Shown piece after piece: positions 7,545 to 15,562 of a stretch of DNA of 64,000 bases (position 1 is the stretch's first letter; the number at the start of each line of letters is the position of its first letter). The notes under the pieces were generated by a model. It ran no database searches, was not told where the DNA came from, and was given only the letters and a program-made list of their open reading frames with translations. Both the position numbers and the translations under genes were made by a program. Source of the DNA: Candidatus Villigracilis propinquus (GTDB lineage: Bacteria > Chloroflexota > Anaerolineae > Anaerolineales > Villigracilaceae); assembly GCA_016714565.1 (NCBI GenBank), contig JADKDM010000019.1, forward strand, positions 1 through 64,000. Direction: 5' to 3'.

Positions 7545-8293
7545 TAAACCACCTCCACATCTTCGCGCCCCAATATTGCAAGGAAGGCATCTTCCAGGTT
7601 GGACTTGCCCGCCTTTTCGCAGAGTTCCGCTGGAGTGCCCTGCGTGACCACTTTCCCGTTATCAAGCAGGATCAGTCGGTCGCATAATCTTTCAGCTTCG
7701 TTCAAAATATGGGTGGAGATCATCACACAGCGTTTTTCCTCACGCAGTTGTGAGATCAACTTGCGGACGAGGCGCGCGCTCATGACGTCCAATCCATTAG
7801 TGGGTTCATCCAGCAGCAGGTTTTGCGGACTGTGGATCATTGTCCGCGCCAATGCCACCTTCTGGCTCATGCCTCTGGAGAAGCGTTTACATTCACGGTC
7901 TGCGAACGCGCTCATATCGAGAGTCTCCACCAATTCCTCAATGCGCGCTTCGAGCACATCTTTTTTTATATCGTAATATTGGCCGAACATGCGCAAATGT
8001 TCGCGCGGGGTGAAACGTTCATATAATCCCCAGGTTTCAGGCAGAATGCCGATCCTGCGGCGCACCTCACGCGAATGGGTTCGCAGATCATACCCGTCCA
8101 CGCGCGCGATGCCCCGGGTTGGGTGCAGTACAGTGGCGAGCAAACGCATGATGGTGGTTTTGCCCGCGCCGTTCGGGCCAAGCAAGCCGACCACTTCACC
8201 ATCGTTGACCGTAAAACTCACATCATCAACGGCGACGAATTTTTTAAAAACCTTCACCTTGAACTGTTTGGTCAAATGCTCAGCTTCGATCAT
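7544..8293 (-). CDS. ABC exporter ATP-binding subunit (NatA-like)
   Basis: 249 residues with Walker A (GLLGPNGAGKTTIMRL, about 37-52), ABC signature (FSRGMSQKVALARTM, about 138-152), Walker B with DEPTNGLD, and the switch His (MISTHIL). Partner of the permease encoded next to it by overlapping codons. The short C-terminus without a regulatory domain fits the ABC-2 exporter class. No separate binding protein is present, which also fits export. Confidence 0.92.
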   Translation of the reverse strand: MIEAEHLTKQFKVKVFKKFVAVDDVSFTVNDGEVVGLLGPNGAGKTTIMRLLATVLHPTRGIARVDGYDLRTHSREVRRRIGILPETWGLYERFTPREHLRMFGQYYDIKKDVLEARIEELVETLDMSAFADRECKRFSRGMSQKVALARTMIHSPQNLLLDEPTNGLDVMSARLVRKLISQLREEKRCVMISTHILNEAERLCDRLILLDNGKVVTQGTPAELCEKAGKSNLEDAFLAILGREDVEVV

Positions 8294-8417
8294 CTTCCTT
8301 CCCTTTCCACTTGAATAAGGCTGATTATATATCCCCGCTTTTTGAATCCGCCTTTCATTATTCGATTATTCACCCTCGTTATATACCCGACCGTGATTCC
8401 CTGAACGATAGCGTAAA

Positions 8418-9215
8418 TTATTCGGGCTTCGTCCGCAGCACAGCCAGCGGATCTTGCCCGCGCTTCATGGCCATGCCGTGCAGGATCAGCCCAAACTGAG
8501 AGAATGCAAACCAGAGCAGACCAATTGTCAGGGAGAGGGAGGCGTTGTCTATCCAGGTAGGCATCGATTCGGTTAACTCCGCTATTTGTTTGCGCCATCC
8601 GGCCACCTTTTGTTGATAGATTCCAATTTCTCCCAGAAAATATTCCAAGCTGTCCCGCGTTTCACTGAAGTCGCCGCCCAATAGAAAGGATGCGTCATCC
8701 AGAAAAGTGGATGCCTGTTCAGCTAGATCGCTTACATCCGCGATCCTGGTTTGAAGCGTATCGGCAGAGTCGATCAGATCGGTCAGAATTTGATCCGAAA
8801 CGTTAATTTGCAGGAACGGCACCAAACTAAGGCCGAATAAGGTGACGCGCAATTTTTCCAGCGTATCACGCGCGGAAACCAACCTTGTACTAGCGGTTTC
8901 CAATTCAGTGACAAGCCCTTCATCAAGAGTGGATTGAACATCTTCAAAGAAACCCTGGGGATCATTAAGAGTAAATTTATTCAGGGCCTCTTCCGTGGCA
9001 TTTACGATTCGCAGTGTGCGTTCCAATTCGGTTTTCGAAGTCCGCAGTGTCACTTCCGCCTGTTCAAGCTCACTATCAACTTCCTCCAACTTGCCGAGCA
9101 CATTGCGAGTCAGCGGCTCGTTATATACCCAGGCAAGAACCATTCCAATGATGCTCAAAATAAGTAATGTCGAACTGACGACGATCAATGCACTTGTAAA
9201 GATTTTACGCATCAT
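8418..9215 (-). CDS. Coiled-coil protein anchored by two membrane helices, function unknown
   Basis: 265 residues. A membrane helix lies at about 8-32, then nearly 180 residues of heptad-rich, Glu/Leu/Thr-rich coiled coil (LGKLEEVDSELEQAEVTLR and similar), and a second membrane helix near 232-252. Start at 9215, with GGAGG six bases upstream. It is transcribed towards the ABC exporter with a gap of about 125 bases, so it may share its messenger. The shape recalls periplasmic tethers or MCE/YdgA-like helpers, but there is no family match I can name. Confidence 0.75.
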   Translation of the reverse strand: MMRKIFTSALIVVSSTLLILSIIGMVLAWVYNEPLTRNVLGKLEEVDSELEQAEVTLRTSKTELERTLRIVNATEEALNKFTLNDPQGFFEDVQSTLDEGLVTELETASTRLVSARDTLEKLRVTLFGLSLVPFLQINVSDQILTDLIDSADTLQTRIADVSDLAEQASTFLDDASFLLGGDFSETRDSLEYFLGEIGIYQQKVAGWRKQIAELTESMPTWIDNASLSLTIGLLWFAFSQFGLILHGMAMKRGQDPLAVLRTKPE

Positions 9216-9376
9216 GCTGATCCTCCGAAAAATATGTCACCCTGCCGCGCGTAAGTGTGCGGCGAAGGTCTTTGGCACCATGTGAGAGATTCTTTTCCCC
9301 ATAAATGACATTGGCGGCAGGATTTTGAAAATTATACCCTCACGGCCATGATATACAGCTAAAAGGCAATTCCCTC

Positions 9377-9425
9377 TTGACAAACTGTTTTCATTAGACT
9401 ATTATCTAATTAGACATCGGTCTAA
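9377..9425 (+). promoter_or_regulatory. Strong promoter with a downstream palindromic operator
   Basis: TTGACA (9377-9382), a 17-base spacer and TATTAT (9400-9405) form a near-ideal vegetative promoter. Starting five bases after the -10 box is TTAGAC-ATCG-GTCTAA (9410-9425), a perfect 6-bp inverted repeat at the expected transcription start. A direct copy of ATTAGAC also lies inside the spacer (9393-9399). This layout suits repression by the ArsR-type protein encoded two genes on (9719). Confidence 0.75.
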
Positions 9426-9477
9426 CAAAGGCAACTGCCTAACCGTCGATTTTATTATTAGAGGAGCGAGGTAACCC

Positions 9478-9693
9478 ATGTCTATCGCAAATGAATATCT
9501 AGCCGAAGAACAAAAGGCCCATTCAGATGATGAGAAAATATCCACACGAAACCTGTTCACCCGCGAAACCGGGCAGGTACTTGTAACGCTTGGAACCGTC
9601 TTCAAATTCATCCCGCCATTCAATGACCACATTGACCAGAACACCGGTCAAATGCTGATCTCCATCGGCAAAAAATTGAAGTCAACAAAATAA
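9478..9693 (+). CDS. Small protein of unknown function, first gene of a regulated operon
   Basis: 71 residues, starting at ATG 9478 behind GAGGAGCGAGG. It is soluble, with a charged N-terminal half and a C-terminal part containing TGQVLVTLGTVFKF and TGQMLISIGKKL. These two stretches look like an internal repeat of a TGQ-(V/M)-L-(V/I)-(T/S)-(L/I)-G motif. It is followed 25 bases later by the ArsR-type regulator and is probably co-transcribed. No function can be assigned. Confidence 0.7.
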   Translation: MSIANEYLAEEQKAHSDDEKISTRNLFTRETGQVLVTLGTVFKFIPPFNDHIDQNTGQMLISIGKKLKSTK

Positions 9694-9718
9694 TCCAAGG
9701 GAGCCGACCAAAGAACCT

Positions 9719-10822
9719 ATGACAGATAAGAAGATCACCTCCCCCACCATCGCCTGGGATTTTGGCACAGCCTACGAGCTTTTCATCAGTCTGCACGTTT
9801 TACACGAGCCCGATTATTTTGGCATTCGCCCATCCTACGCCGCCGGCGTCCGTTCGCGCATTCCAGCTGCTGAACGCAAGCTGCTGGAGGAGGTATATCC
9901 GCTGACGGGTGTACCGCTCAAATGGCTGCACAGCCTGCCCGCTCCAAAAGACGCGGTCAGCGCGCTTTGGGCGTTGAAACAGATCCCCCCTGCGGAACGA
10001 ATGATCAAACTACAAAGGCTGGACGAGCCGTATCTCGGCGACAACGCGGAGGAGTTGGAAAAACACAAGCGATTCCATGAAACCCTGTTACGCATTGCAG
10101 CCGAGGGGAAATGGAAATCTGACGATACAGATTTCTTCCTCAAGATCTTTGGAAAGAAACATGGCGGTTTGAAAAAGGAAGCCCTGGAACGCGCCTTGGA
10201 TTGGTGGAGCAAACCAGCGGATTTGGGCGAAGGATTCCTTTCCGCCATGCAATCGTATTACCAGGCATTTTTTGAGGAAGAAGAAAAACGCGTCGGACCC
10301 GTCCTGAAAGCTGGTTTGGAAAAAGCCCAGGCATTATCTGCCACGATGAGCATCGAAGATCTGTTCGTGGAACTTTCCCAGGGTATTCAATTGGGAGATG
10401 AATTCAGCGCTCCAAAATTCATCATTGCCCCCGCCTTTTGGACGACCCCGCTGATCTTCTTTGAAAAGATCGAAAAAGACACCATCCTTTTGCTCTTCGG
10501 CGCCCGCCCCGCGGATATGTCCGTCATCCCCGGCGAAACCGTGCCCGATGCACTAGTCAGGTCACTCAAAGCGCTCGCCGACCCGACGCGTTTAAAGATC
10601 CTCTACTATCTTTCCAATGAAAGCCTCACTCCGTCAGAGATCGCTCGCAAATTACAGTTACGCCCGCCCACGGTGACACATCACCTAAGCGAACTGCGCC
10701 TCGCCAGCCTTGTGGAACTCTCCTTGAATCAGGATGAAAAGCGCTACTCCGTCCGCAAGCAGGCATTGGAATCCATCTTTGGAAATCTGGAAGCATTTTT
10801 GCAGAACAATCCACAAAAATAA
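9719..10822 (+). CDS. ArsR-family regulator with a large N-terminal domain
   Basis: 367 residues. The last 95 hold a winged helix-turn-helix of ArsR type (ADPTRLKILYYLSNESLTPS, then SEIARKLQLRPPTVTHHLSE). The first 265 residues are a DUF5937-like helical domain (AWDFGTAYELFISLHVLHEP) found on some large ArsR proteins. No metal-binding Cys cluster is visible, so the signal is probably not a classical metal. It lies in an operon with an MFS transporter and is likely to control its own promoter at 9377 through the palindrome at 9410. Confidence 0.82.
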   Translation: MTDKKITSPTIAWDFGTAYELFISLHVLHEPDYFGIRPSYAAGVRSRIPAAERKLLEEVYPLTGVPLKWLHSLPAPKDAVSALWALKQIPPAERMIKLQRLDEPYLGDNAEELEKHKRFHETLLRIAAEGKWKSDDTDFFLKIFGKKHGGLKKEALERALDWWSKPADLGEGFLSAMQSYYQAFFEEEEKRVGPVLKAGLEKAQALSATMSIEDLFVELSQGIQLGDEFSAPKFIIAPAFWTTPLIFFEKIEKDTILLLFGARPADMSVIPGETVPDALVRSLKALADPTRLKILYYLSNESLTPSEIARKLQLRPPTVTHHLSELRLASLVELSLNQDEKRYSVRKQALESIFGNLEAFLQNNPQK

Positions 10823-10831
10823 AAGAGAAGA

Positions 10832-12118
10832 ATGAATCGACAAAATCCAAAAGCCCCCAGAGCGTTCCGCGTGCTGGGTGAATACAATTCCCAGGTCCGC
10901 GCCTTCAAGCCGAATGCGCGGTTCTATTTGCTTAACGTCATCCTCACCGGAGCGGTGATGGGCGTTTTCCGCTTGATCTTCAACTTTTACGTTCTCAGCC
11001 TCGGCTTCAATGAAGCCATGCTTGGCAACCTCATCACCACCAGCAGCTTCGTGGCGCTCATTGCCGCCCTGCCTCTCGGCTACCTCGCGGACATCCTCGG
11101 GCGCAAAGGCTCACTGGTGCTTTCAGGCGCGCTGCTCAGCATTTCCATTCTCACGATGGCGCTTTGGAGATCAGAGACATCCTTCTACTCGATGAACGTG
11201 CTCTCCGGCATCGCGCAAAGCCTCGCAGGCGTGACCATGTCTCCCTTTCTGATGGAGAACAGCAGCGAGAAGGAACGCACTTATCTCTTCAGCTTCGGTC
11301 AGGGATTGCAAATGACCATGGCTTCCGTGGGCAATTGGCTCGGCGGCTACCTGCCCACATGGATGGGCAACGCGAAAAACGTGATCGCCACCAGCAGCAC
11401 AGCCTACGGCGATTCGATCTTCATCATCGGCATCGGCGCGGCGCTGGCCATCATCCCACTGGTGTTTCTAACTTCGCCAAAACTTGAACACAGCCAGCGT
11501 GCCATCTTCGCGCCATTCCACTACGCGGCAAAGAATCCCATGTTATTGACAAAACTCATCCTGCCCATGCTATTGACCTCACTCGGCGCGGGATTGGTGA
11601 TGCCGTTCATGAACGTTTTCTTCCGCCAAGTACATCATCAGTCAGACCCTGTCATTGGCACGTTGTTCGCATGGGGCTCACTGGCTATGGGTATCGGGCT
11701 CTTAGTCGCACCACCACTTGCAGAACGGACTGGAAAAATCCAACTCGTGGTCATCACACAGGCACTGTCCATTCCTTTCCTCATCCTGCTTGGTTTCTCT
11801 CCCATTTTCTGGATCGGCGCGGCAACCTACTACGTCCGCCTCGCATTGATGAATATGAGCTCCCCCGTTTATCAAACCTTCATCATGGAACACGTGGAGC
11901 CATCCGCACGAGCCACAGTTGCCAGCCTGACCAGCATGGCCTGGAATTTCGGCTGGGCATTCAGTCCCACCATCAGCGGCTGGCTGCAAGTGAGATACGG
12001 CTTCGGCCCTCCATTCATTGGCACCATCATCCTATACACGATCTCCGTTATTATGTACTGGGCTTTCTTCTGGCGCGGCAGCATCACCGCCGTCCCAGCC
12101 ACCGCATCAGCGGATTGA
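10832..12118 (+). CDS. MFS transporter
   Basis: 428 residues with twelve predicted membrane helices and the MFS loop motif between helices 2 and 3 (LGYLADILGRKGSLVL). A second, weaker copy occurs after the central loop. It starts ten bases after the regulator gene, so it is in the same operon. The family pattern is of drug or metabolite exporters; the substrate is unknown. The C-terminal half has a gate-like PVYQTFIMEHVEPSARATV, as in many multidrug MFS proteins. Confidence 0.88.
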   Translation: MNRQNPKAPRAFRVLGEYNSQVRAFKPNARFYLLNVILTGAVMGVFRLIFNFYVLSLGFNEAMLGNLITTSSFVALIAALPLGYLADILGRKGSLVLSGALLSISILTMALWRSETSFYSMNVLSGIAQSLAGVTMSPFLMENSSEKERTYLFSFGQGLQMTMASVGNWLGGYLPTWMGNAKNVIATSSTAYGDSIFIIGIGAALAIIPLVFLTSPKLEHSQRAIFAPFHYAAKNPMLLTKLILPMLLTSLGAGLVMPFMNVFFRQVHHQSDPVIGTLFAWGSLAMGIGLLVAPPLAERTGKIQLVVITQALSIPFLILLGFSPIFWIGAATYYVRLALMNMSSPVYQTFIMEHVEPSARATVASLTSMAWNFGWAFSPTISGWLQVRYGFGPPFIGTIILYTISVIMYWAFFWRGSITAVPATASAD

Positions 12119-12173
12119 CCGTCATTGCGAGCCGTTTTTGGGCAACAAGGATTTTTTATGGCAAAATTAGGGA

Positions 12174-13361
12174 ATGGAAAAAGATATCCTCATCCTTGGC
12201 GGCGGCCCCAGTGGACTTTCCACCGCGCTCCATCTGACAAAGATCGACCCGCGTCTTTCCACCCGAATCCTGATCCTGGAAAAAGAGCATTATCCACGCC
12301 TCAAACTGTGCGCGGGCGGCCTCGTCATTGACGCGGAAGTGATTCTCGAAAGGCTCGGCCTTGATGTACGCGAAGTCCCGCATGTGGATGCGTCAGATGT
12401 CCACTTTGATTTTGCAGGCAAGGGACTCAATGTCCGCGTGCCGAAGCGGCATGCCATCCGCGTCATCCGCCGCCATGAGTTCGATCACTGGCTGGCGAAA
12501 AAGACTCGCGAAGCGGGAATCGAAATTCGAGAAGGGGTCAAAGTCAATAAGGTCATTCCCGACAAAGATGGTGTCACCGTCCAGACCGATCAGGGAGATT
12601 TCCGCGCGGCAATCGTTGTCGGTGCGGATGGCTCAAATGGAGTCACGCGCCGCAGCATTTTCCCGAATGAACCGGTTTACACAGCAAGGGTGTTGGAAGT
12701 GATTACGCCAAATTACCCCCACCGCCCTGCGGGCACCTCCCCCAAATTCTCCGAATTTGGGGGAGGACGGGAGGACGTGGCGTATTTTGACTTCTTCCCC
12801 GTCCCGAGCAACATCGCAGGCTACACATGGGACTTCCCCACCCAGGTCAACGGCGAGCCGATGCGCTGCTGGGGAATTTACGACACGAATTTACTCGCAG
12901 ATTTCAACCGCCCCGCGTTAAAGGAACCGCTCGCAGAAGAGATGAAACGCCACGGCTTTGACTTGAACAATTACGAGATCAAAGGTCATCCCATCCGCTG
13001 GTACAGCCCGTGGAACAAAGTTTCTGTACCGCACGTGCTGCTGGTCGGTGATGCAGTTGGCGCAGACCCGATCTTCGGCGAAGGCATCAGCATGGCGTTG
13101 GGGTACGGAGTCATCGCGGCGGTGGAGATCGCAGAGTCGTATCAGCGTGGCGAATTTTCATTTGGCAGATACAAGCGTCGGCTCGTGCGAAGCGGACTTG
13201 GTCAAACACTGTTCGCGCGCTGGCTCATTACCCAGATCATCTATACGTTAAAATGGAGATGGTTTCAAATCCTGCTTTGGAGAATTTTGAAACCGGTCGT
13301 CCTTTTCGTTGCATGGGTTTTCGTTTTGAATTGGAGCAAAAGAATTCCCCTGCGAAATTAA
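12174..13361 (+). CDS. FAD-dependent oxidoreductase of the geranylgeranyl reductase family
   Basis: 395 residues. A Rossmann FAD motif lies at 4-30 (ILILGGGPSGLSTALHL), followed by GADGSNGVTRR and the second FAD contact GDAVGADPIFGEGISMALG (about 290-308), the layout of GGR/Lycopene-cyclase-like flavoproteins that reduce prenyl chains or oxidise aromatic substrates. A membrane segment sits at the C-terminus (LKPVVLFVAWVFVLNW). An oddity is RPAGTSPKFSEFGGGRED near residues 183-200, encoded by a perfect 31-base hairpin inserted in frame (12736-12766). Adjacent to the MFS gene, 55 bases on. Confidence 0.85.
   Translation: MEKDILILGGGPSGLSTALHLTKIDPRLSTRILILEKEHYPRLKLCAGGLVIDAEVILERLGLDVREVPHVDASDVHFDFAGKGLNVRVPKRHAIRVIRRHEFDHWLAKKTREAGIEIREGVKVNKVIPDKDGVTVQTDQGDFRAAIVVGADGSNGVTRRSIFPNEPVYTARVLEVITPNYPHRPAGTSPKFSEFGGGREDVAYFDFFPVPSNIAGYTWDFPTQVNGEPMRCWGIYDTNLLADFNRPALKEPLAEEMKRHGFDLNNYEIKGHPIRWYSPWNKVSVPHVLLVGDAVGADPIFGEGISMALGYGVIAAVEIAESYQRGEFSFGRYKRRLVRSGLGQTLFARWLITQIIYTLKWRWFQILLWRILKPVVLFVAWVFVLNWSKRIPLRN
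12736..12766. repeat. 31-bp perfect hairpin inside a coding region
   Basis: Arms CCTCCCCCAAATTC (12736-12749) and GAATTTGGGGGAGG (12753-12766) are perfectly complementary around a 3-base loop. The insertion keeps the reading frame of the flavoprotein and adds about ten residues. Such G/C-run hairpins are usually intergenic; a similar larger one lies at 18473. Confidence 0.85.
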
Positions 13362-13377
13362 TCATCGAGGCTACATT

Positions 13378-14151
13378 ATGGGTACCGCAGATCTTCATAT
13401 TCATTCAATCTATTCCTACGACGCAACCACTACAGTGCGCGCCATCCTCAAACAATCCGTAGACGTTGGTTTGAACGTCATTGCCATTACCGACCACGAC
13501 GAAGTGCGCGGTTCGCTGGAGGCACAGGAGCTTGCGCCAAAGTACGGCATTGAGGTGATTCCAGGCGCGGAGATCAGCACGAAGGATGGGCATCTGGTTG
13601 CGCTCTTTATCAAAACCCTGCCGCCTGCCGGCATGTCGTTGATCGACACACTTCTTTACATCGGAAAGCAGGGCGGCATTGCCATTGCACCACACCCGTT
13701 CAACCATTTGCCGCACAGCCTCTCCATGGAAGCGGTGCTGGGCGCACTCAATAATCCGCGTGCGAAGGGCGCATTGAAGGGTATTGAAACGCATAACATG
13801 AGCACACAAAATTTCGACAAGATCGCGCAAAAACTTTCCATTTATCTTCCGCTCGCGAAGATCGCATCCAGTGACGCGCATATTTATTGGGCGGTTGGCG
13901 CGGGGCGCACCAAATTCCCCGGCGAAACCGCGCTCGATCTGCGAATAGCGTTGGAGAATAACACCACCGTCCCCATTCCATACGAAGAGGAATTTTCCGC
14001 AAAGGCGGTCATCAGTTGGGTGCGCCGCATCACCATGCGCAGGCTTGGCGGTTACGCATCCGACGCGCGCTCGGCATCCACGCCGATCAACACGCAGCCG
14101 ATGAGCAGTTCGATGATACAGAGGATAAAGAAAAAGAGAGACGGCGGGTAG
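13378..14151 (+). CDS. PHP-domain metal-dependent phosphoesterase
   Basis: 257 residues. Metal ligands of the PHP fold are visible: DLHIHSIYS (4-12), ITDHDEVRG (about 38-46), the PHPFNH motif (about 103-108), and late HIYWAVG. The family includes histidinol-phosphate phosphatase, TrpH-type RNases and nucleotide phosphatases. Without a partner domain it is probably a TrpH-like phosphoesterase. Final gene of the plus-strand cluster; its stop codon sits inside the terminator stem (14127-14170). Confidence 0.85.
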   Translation: MGTADLHIHSIYSYDATTTVRAILKQSVDVGLNVIAITDHDEVRGSLEAQELAPKYGIEVIPGAEISTKDGHLVALFIKTLPPAGMSLIDTLLYIGKQGGIAIAPHPFNHLPHSLSMEAVLGALNNPRAKGALKGIETHNMSTQNFDKIAQKLSIYLPLAKIASSDAHIYWAVGAGRTKFPGETALDLRIALENNTTVPIPYEEEFSAKAVISWVRRITMRRLGGYASDARSASTPINTQPMSSSMIQRIKKKRDGG

Positions 14152-14170
14152 GCTGTCTCTCTTTTTCTTT
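14127..14170. terminator. Bidirectional terminator overlapping the PHP stop codon
   Basis: Arms AAAGAAAAAGAGAGAC (14127-14142) and GTCTCTCTTTTTCTTT (14155-14170), 16 perfect pairs. The PHP stop (14149-14151) lies in the loop, so the last codons are part of the terminator. It separates convergent PHP and recO. Confidence 0.85.
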
Positions 14171-14199
14171 ACGGAAGTAGAACTTCCGAACTCCGTTTT

Positions 14200-14958
14200 T
14201 TATGCTTTGACTTTTTTGATGAAGCCCGGCGTGTTCAGTTCACGTTCGAGCAGATAGGTGAAGTATCCCTGCATGAGAACCTCCGCCTCTTTCTGTACCT
14301 CGCGGTTGGGATGCGCCCGAGAGGCATCTCTGTAGCTGGATCTTTGGAAGTGGCGCAAATACTTGAGCGTTTCGACGGAAATTTTTGCGAGGTTGGGCAG
14401 GCCTTGTCCGCAGCGTGGACAGATCACGCCGCCTGCCGTAAAGGAAAAGTATTGATCTTCGGGGAGAATTTCCCGCCCGCAATTCGCACACTCGAATAAC
14501 TGTGGACGAAACCCAACCGCATCCAAAAATCTCATTTCATAATATCGAATGGCAAGCCACGCATCTGCTTCTTTTTCGATGCGGTCGAGCGTCTCGATCA
14601 ACAAGCGAAAGATGGCAGGATTTCCAACTTCCTCCTCGTAGGAAAAGCGCAGCAGCAGTTCGATCACATACGAAGCGTAACTTAACTTCATCAGGTCATC
14701 ATGCAGCGGAAGAAAAGCGTTGACTGTTTCCACCTGCGTGACGATCAGCAAGTCCCTGCCTTTTGCGAGCTGGATGGTGACCTGTGTAAACGGCTGTAAA
14801 TGTCCCGCCTTGCGCGAGGTCATTTTACGAGCGCCTTTCGCCACGGCGCGCACCATACCCTGCTCACGTGTATACAACGTGAGCATCTGGTCGGCTTCGC
14901 CCCAGTCACTGTGGCGAAGAACAACAGCAGAAGCGCGGAAGGAACGGAAGTCGGTCAT
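14200..14958 (-). CDS. recO: DNA repair protein RecO
   Basis: 252 residues from the ATG at 14958 (MTDFRSFRASAVVLRHSDWG). An in-frame ATG 54 bases upstream would add a hydrophobic stretch with no family match. The N-terminal OB fold has GEADQMLTLYTREQGMVRAV and KGARKMTSRKAGHLQPF, followed by a helical part and a zinc site (CANCG...CPRCG). RecO loads RecA on SSB-coated DNA with RecR in the RecF pathway. The usual length is 240-260, so this is complete. Confidence 0.93.
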   Translation of the reverse strand: MTDFRSFRASAVVLRHSDWGEADQMLTLYTREQGMVRAVAKGARKMTSRKAGHLQPFTQVTIQLAKGRDLLIVTQVETVNAFLPLHDDLMKLSYASYVIELLLRFSYEEEVGNPAIFRLLIETLDRIEKEADAWLAIRYYEMRFLDAVGFRPQLFECANCGREILPEDQYFSFTAGGVICPRCGQGLPNLAKISVETLKYLRHFQRSSYRDASRAHPNREVQKEAEVLMQGYFTYLLERELNTPGFIKKVKA

Positions 14959-14970
14959 GGTTGGGAGTAT

Positions 14971-15078
14971 ACACGGATAAAAGTAAACAAGTACAAATGT
15001 AAACACGTACACAAAGAAGCTTTACATCTGTTTCCCTGCGTACGTGTCTACTTGTTTTCCTGTCTACTGTTTGTACTT
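14971..15078. repeat. Heptad-like repeat block between recO and cdd
   Basis: About 108 bases made of variants of AAGTA(A/G)ACA(A/C)GTA on one side and TACGTGTCTACTTG on the other, so the two halves are loosely inverted. It lies in the gap just upstream of the recO start. The wording resembles the arrays near 58163, 60476 and 63686, suggesting one repeat class. Confidence 0.55.
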
Positions 15079-15490
15079 ATTTTTCCGTCACCAAATGCTT
15101 GGGCGTGAATGCTGTGGGCAGCAGTTCATTGACGGTGGTCTCCTTCGTCAGGTTGCCTTTTCCATCCGCAAATAGGACGATGGTATCGAGGCCGAATTCA
15201 GCCATCACCTGCCTGCATCCGCCGCAGGGAGAACCACCGTTATTGGTGACCAGCGCAATGACCTCAAATTCCGTCTCACCTTCCGATACGGCCTTGAAGA
15301 TGGCAACCCGCTCGGCGCACATAGTTTGCGGATAGGCTGCATTTTCAATATTTACACCGGTATATAACCTCCCGGACTTCGTCCGCAAGACGGCGCCAAC
15401 GGGATAGTTTGAATACGGAGCATACGCGCGTCGGCGCGCGTCACTTGCGAGGTTGATCAGCGATTGTTTATCTTCTTTTGTCAGGGTCAT
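15077..15490 (-). CDS. cdd: Cytidine deaminase
   Basis: 137 residues, typical for the short tetrameric cytidine deaminases. The zinc and catalytic residues are Cys58-Ala-Glu60 (QTMCAERVAIF) and Cys89/Cys92 (PCGGCRQ). The substrate loop GVNIENAAYP is intact. Converts cytidine and deoxycytidine to uridine forms in pyrimidine salvage. Stand-alone gene in a row of housekeeping genes. Confidence 0.95.
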   Translation of the reverse strand: MTLTKEDKQSLINLASDARRRAYAPYSNYPVGAVLRTKSGRLYTGVNIENAAYPQTMCAERVAIFKAVSEGETEFEVIALVTNNGGSPCGGCRQVMAEFGLDTIVLFADGKGNLTKETTVNELLPTAFTPKHLVTEK

Positions 15491-15562
15491 GGTTTCACCT
15501 ATAAATACATCTTTGTCTTTCCTTCTCCATAGGAACTAAGCCCTCACGGAGAAAGGTGACTC

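Noticed and set aside
14971..15078. Short CRISPR-like or direct-repeat array
   Set aside because: Period is about seven bases with no spacers; it fits the heptad-like class.
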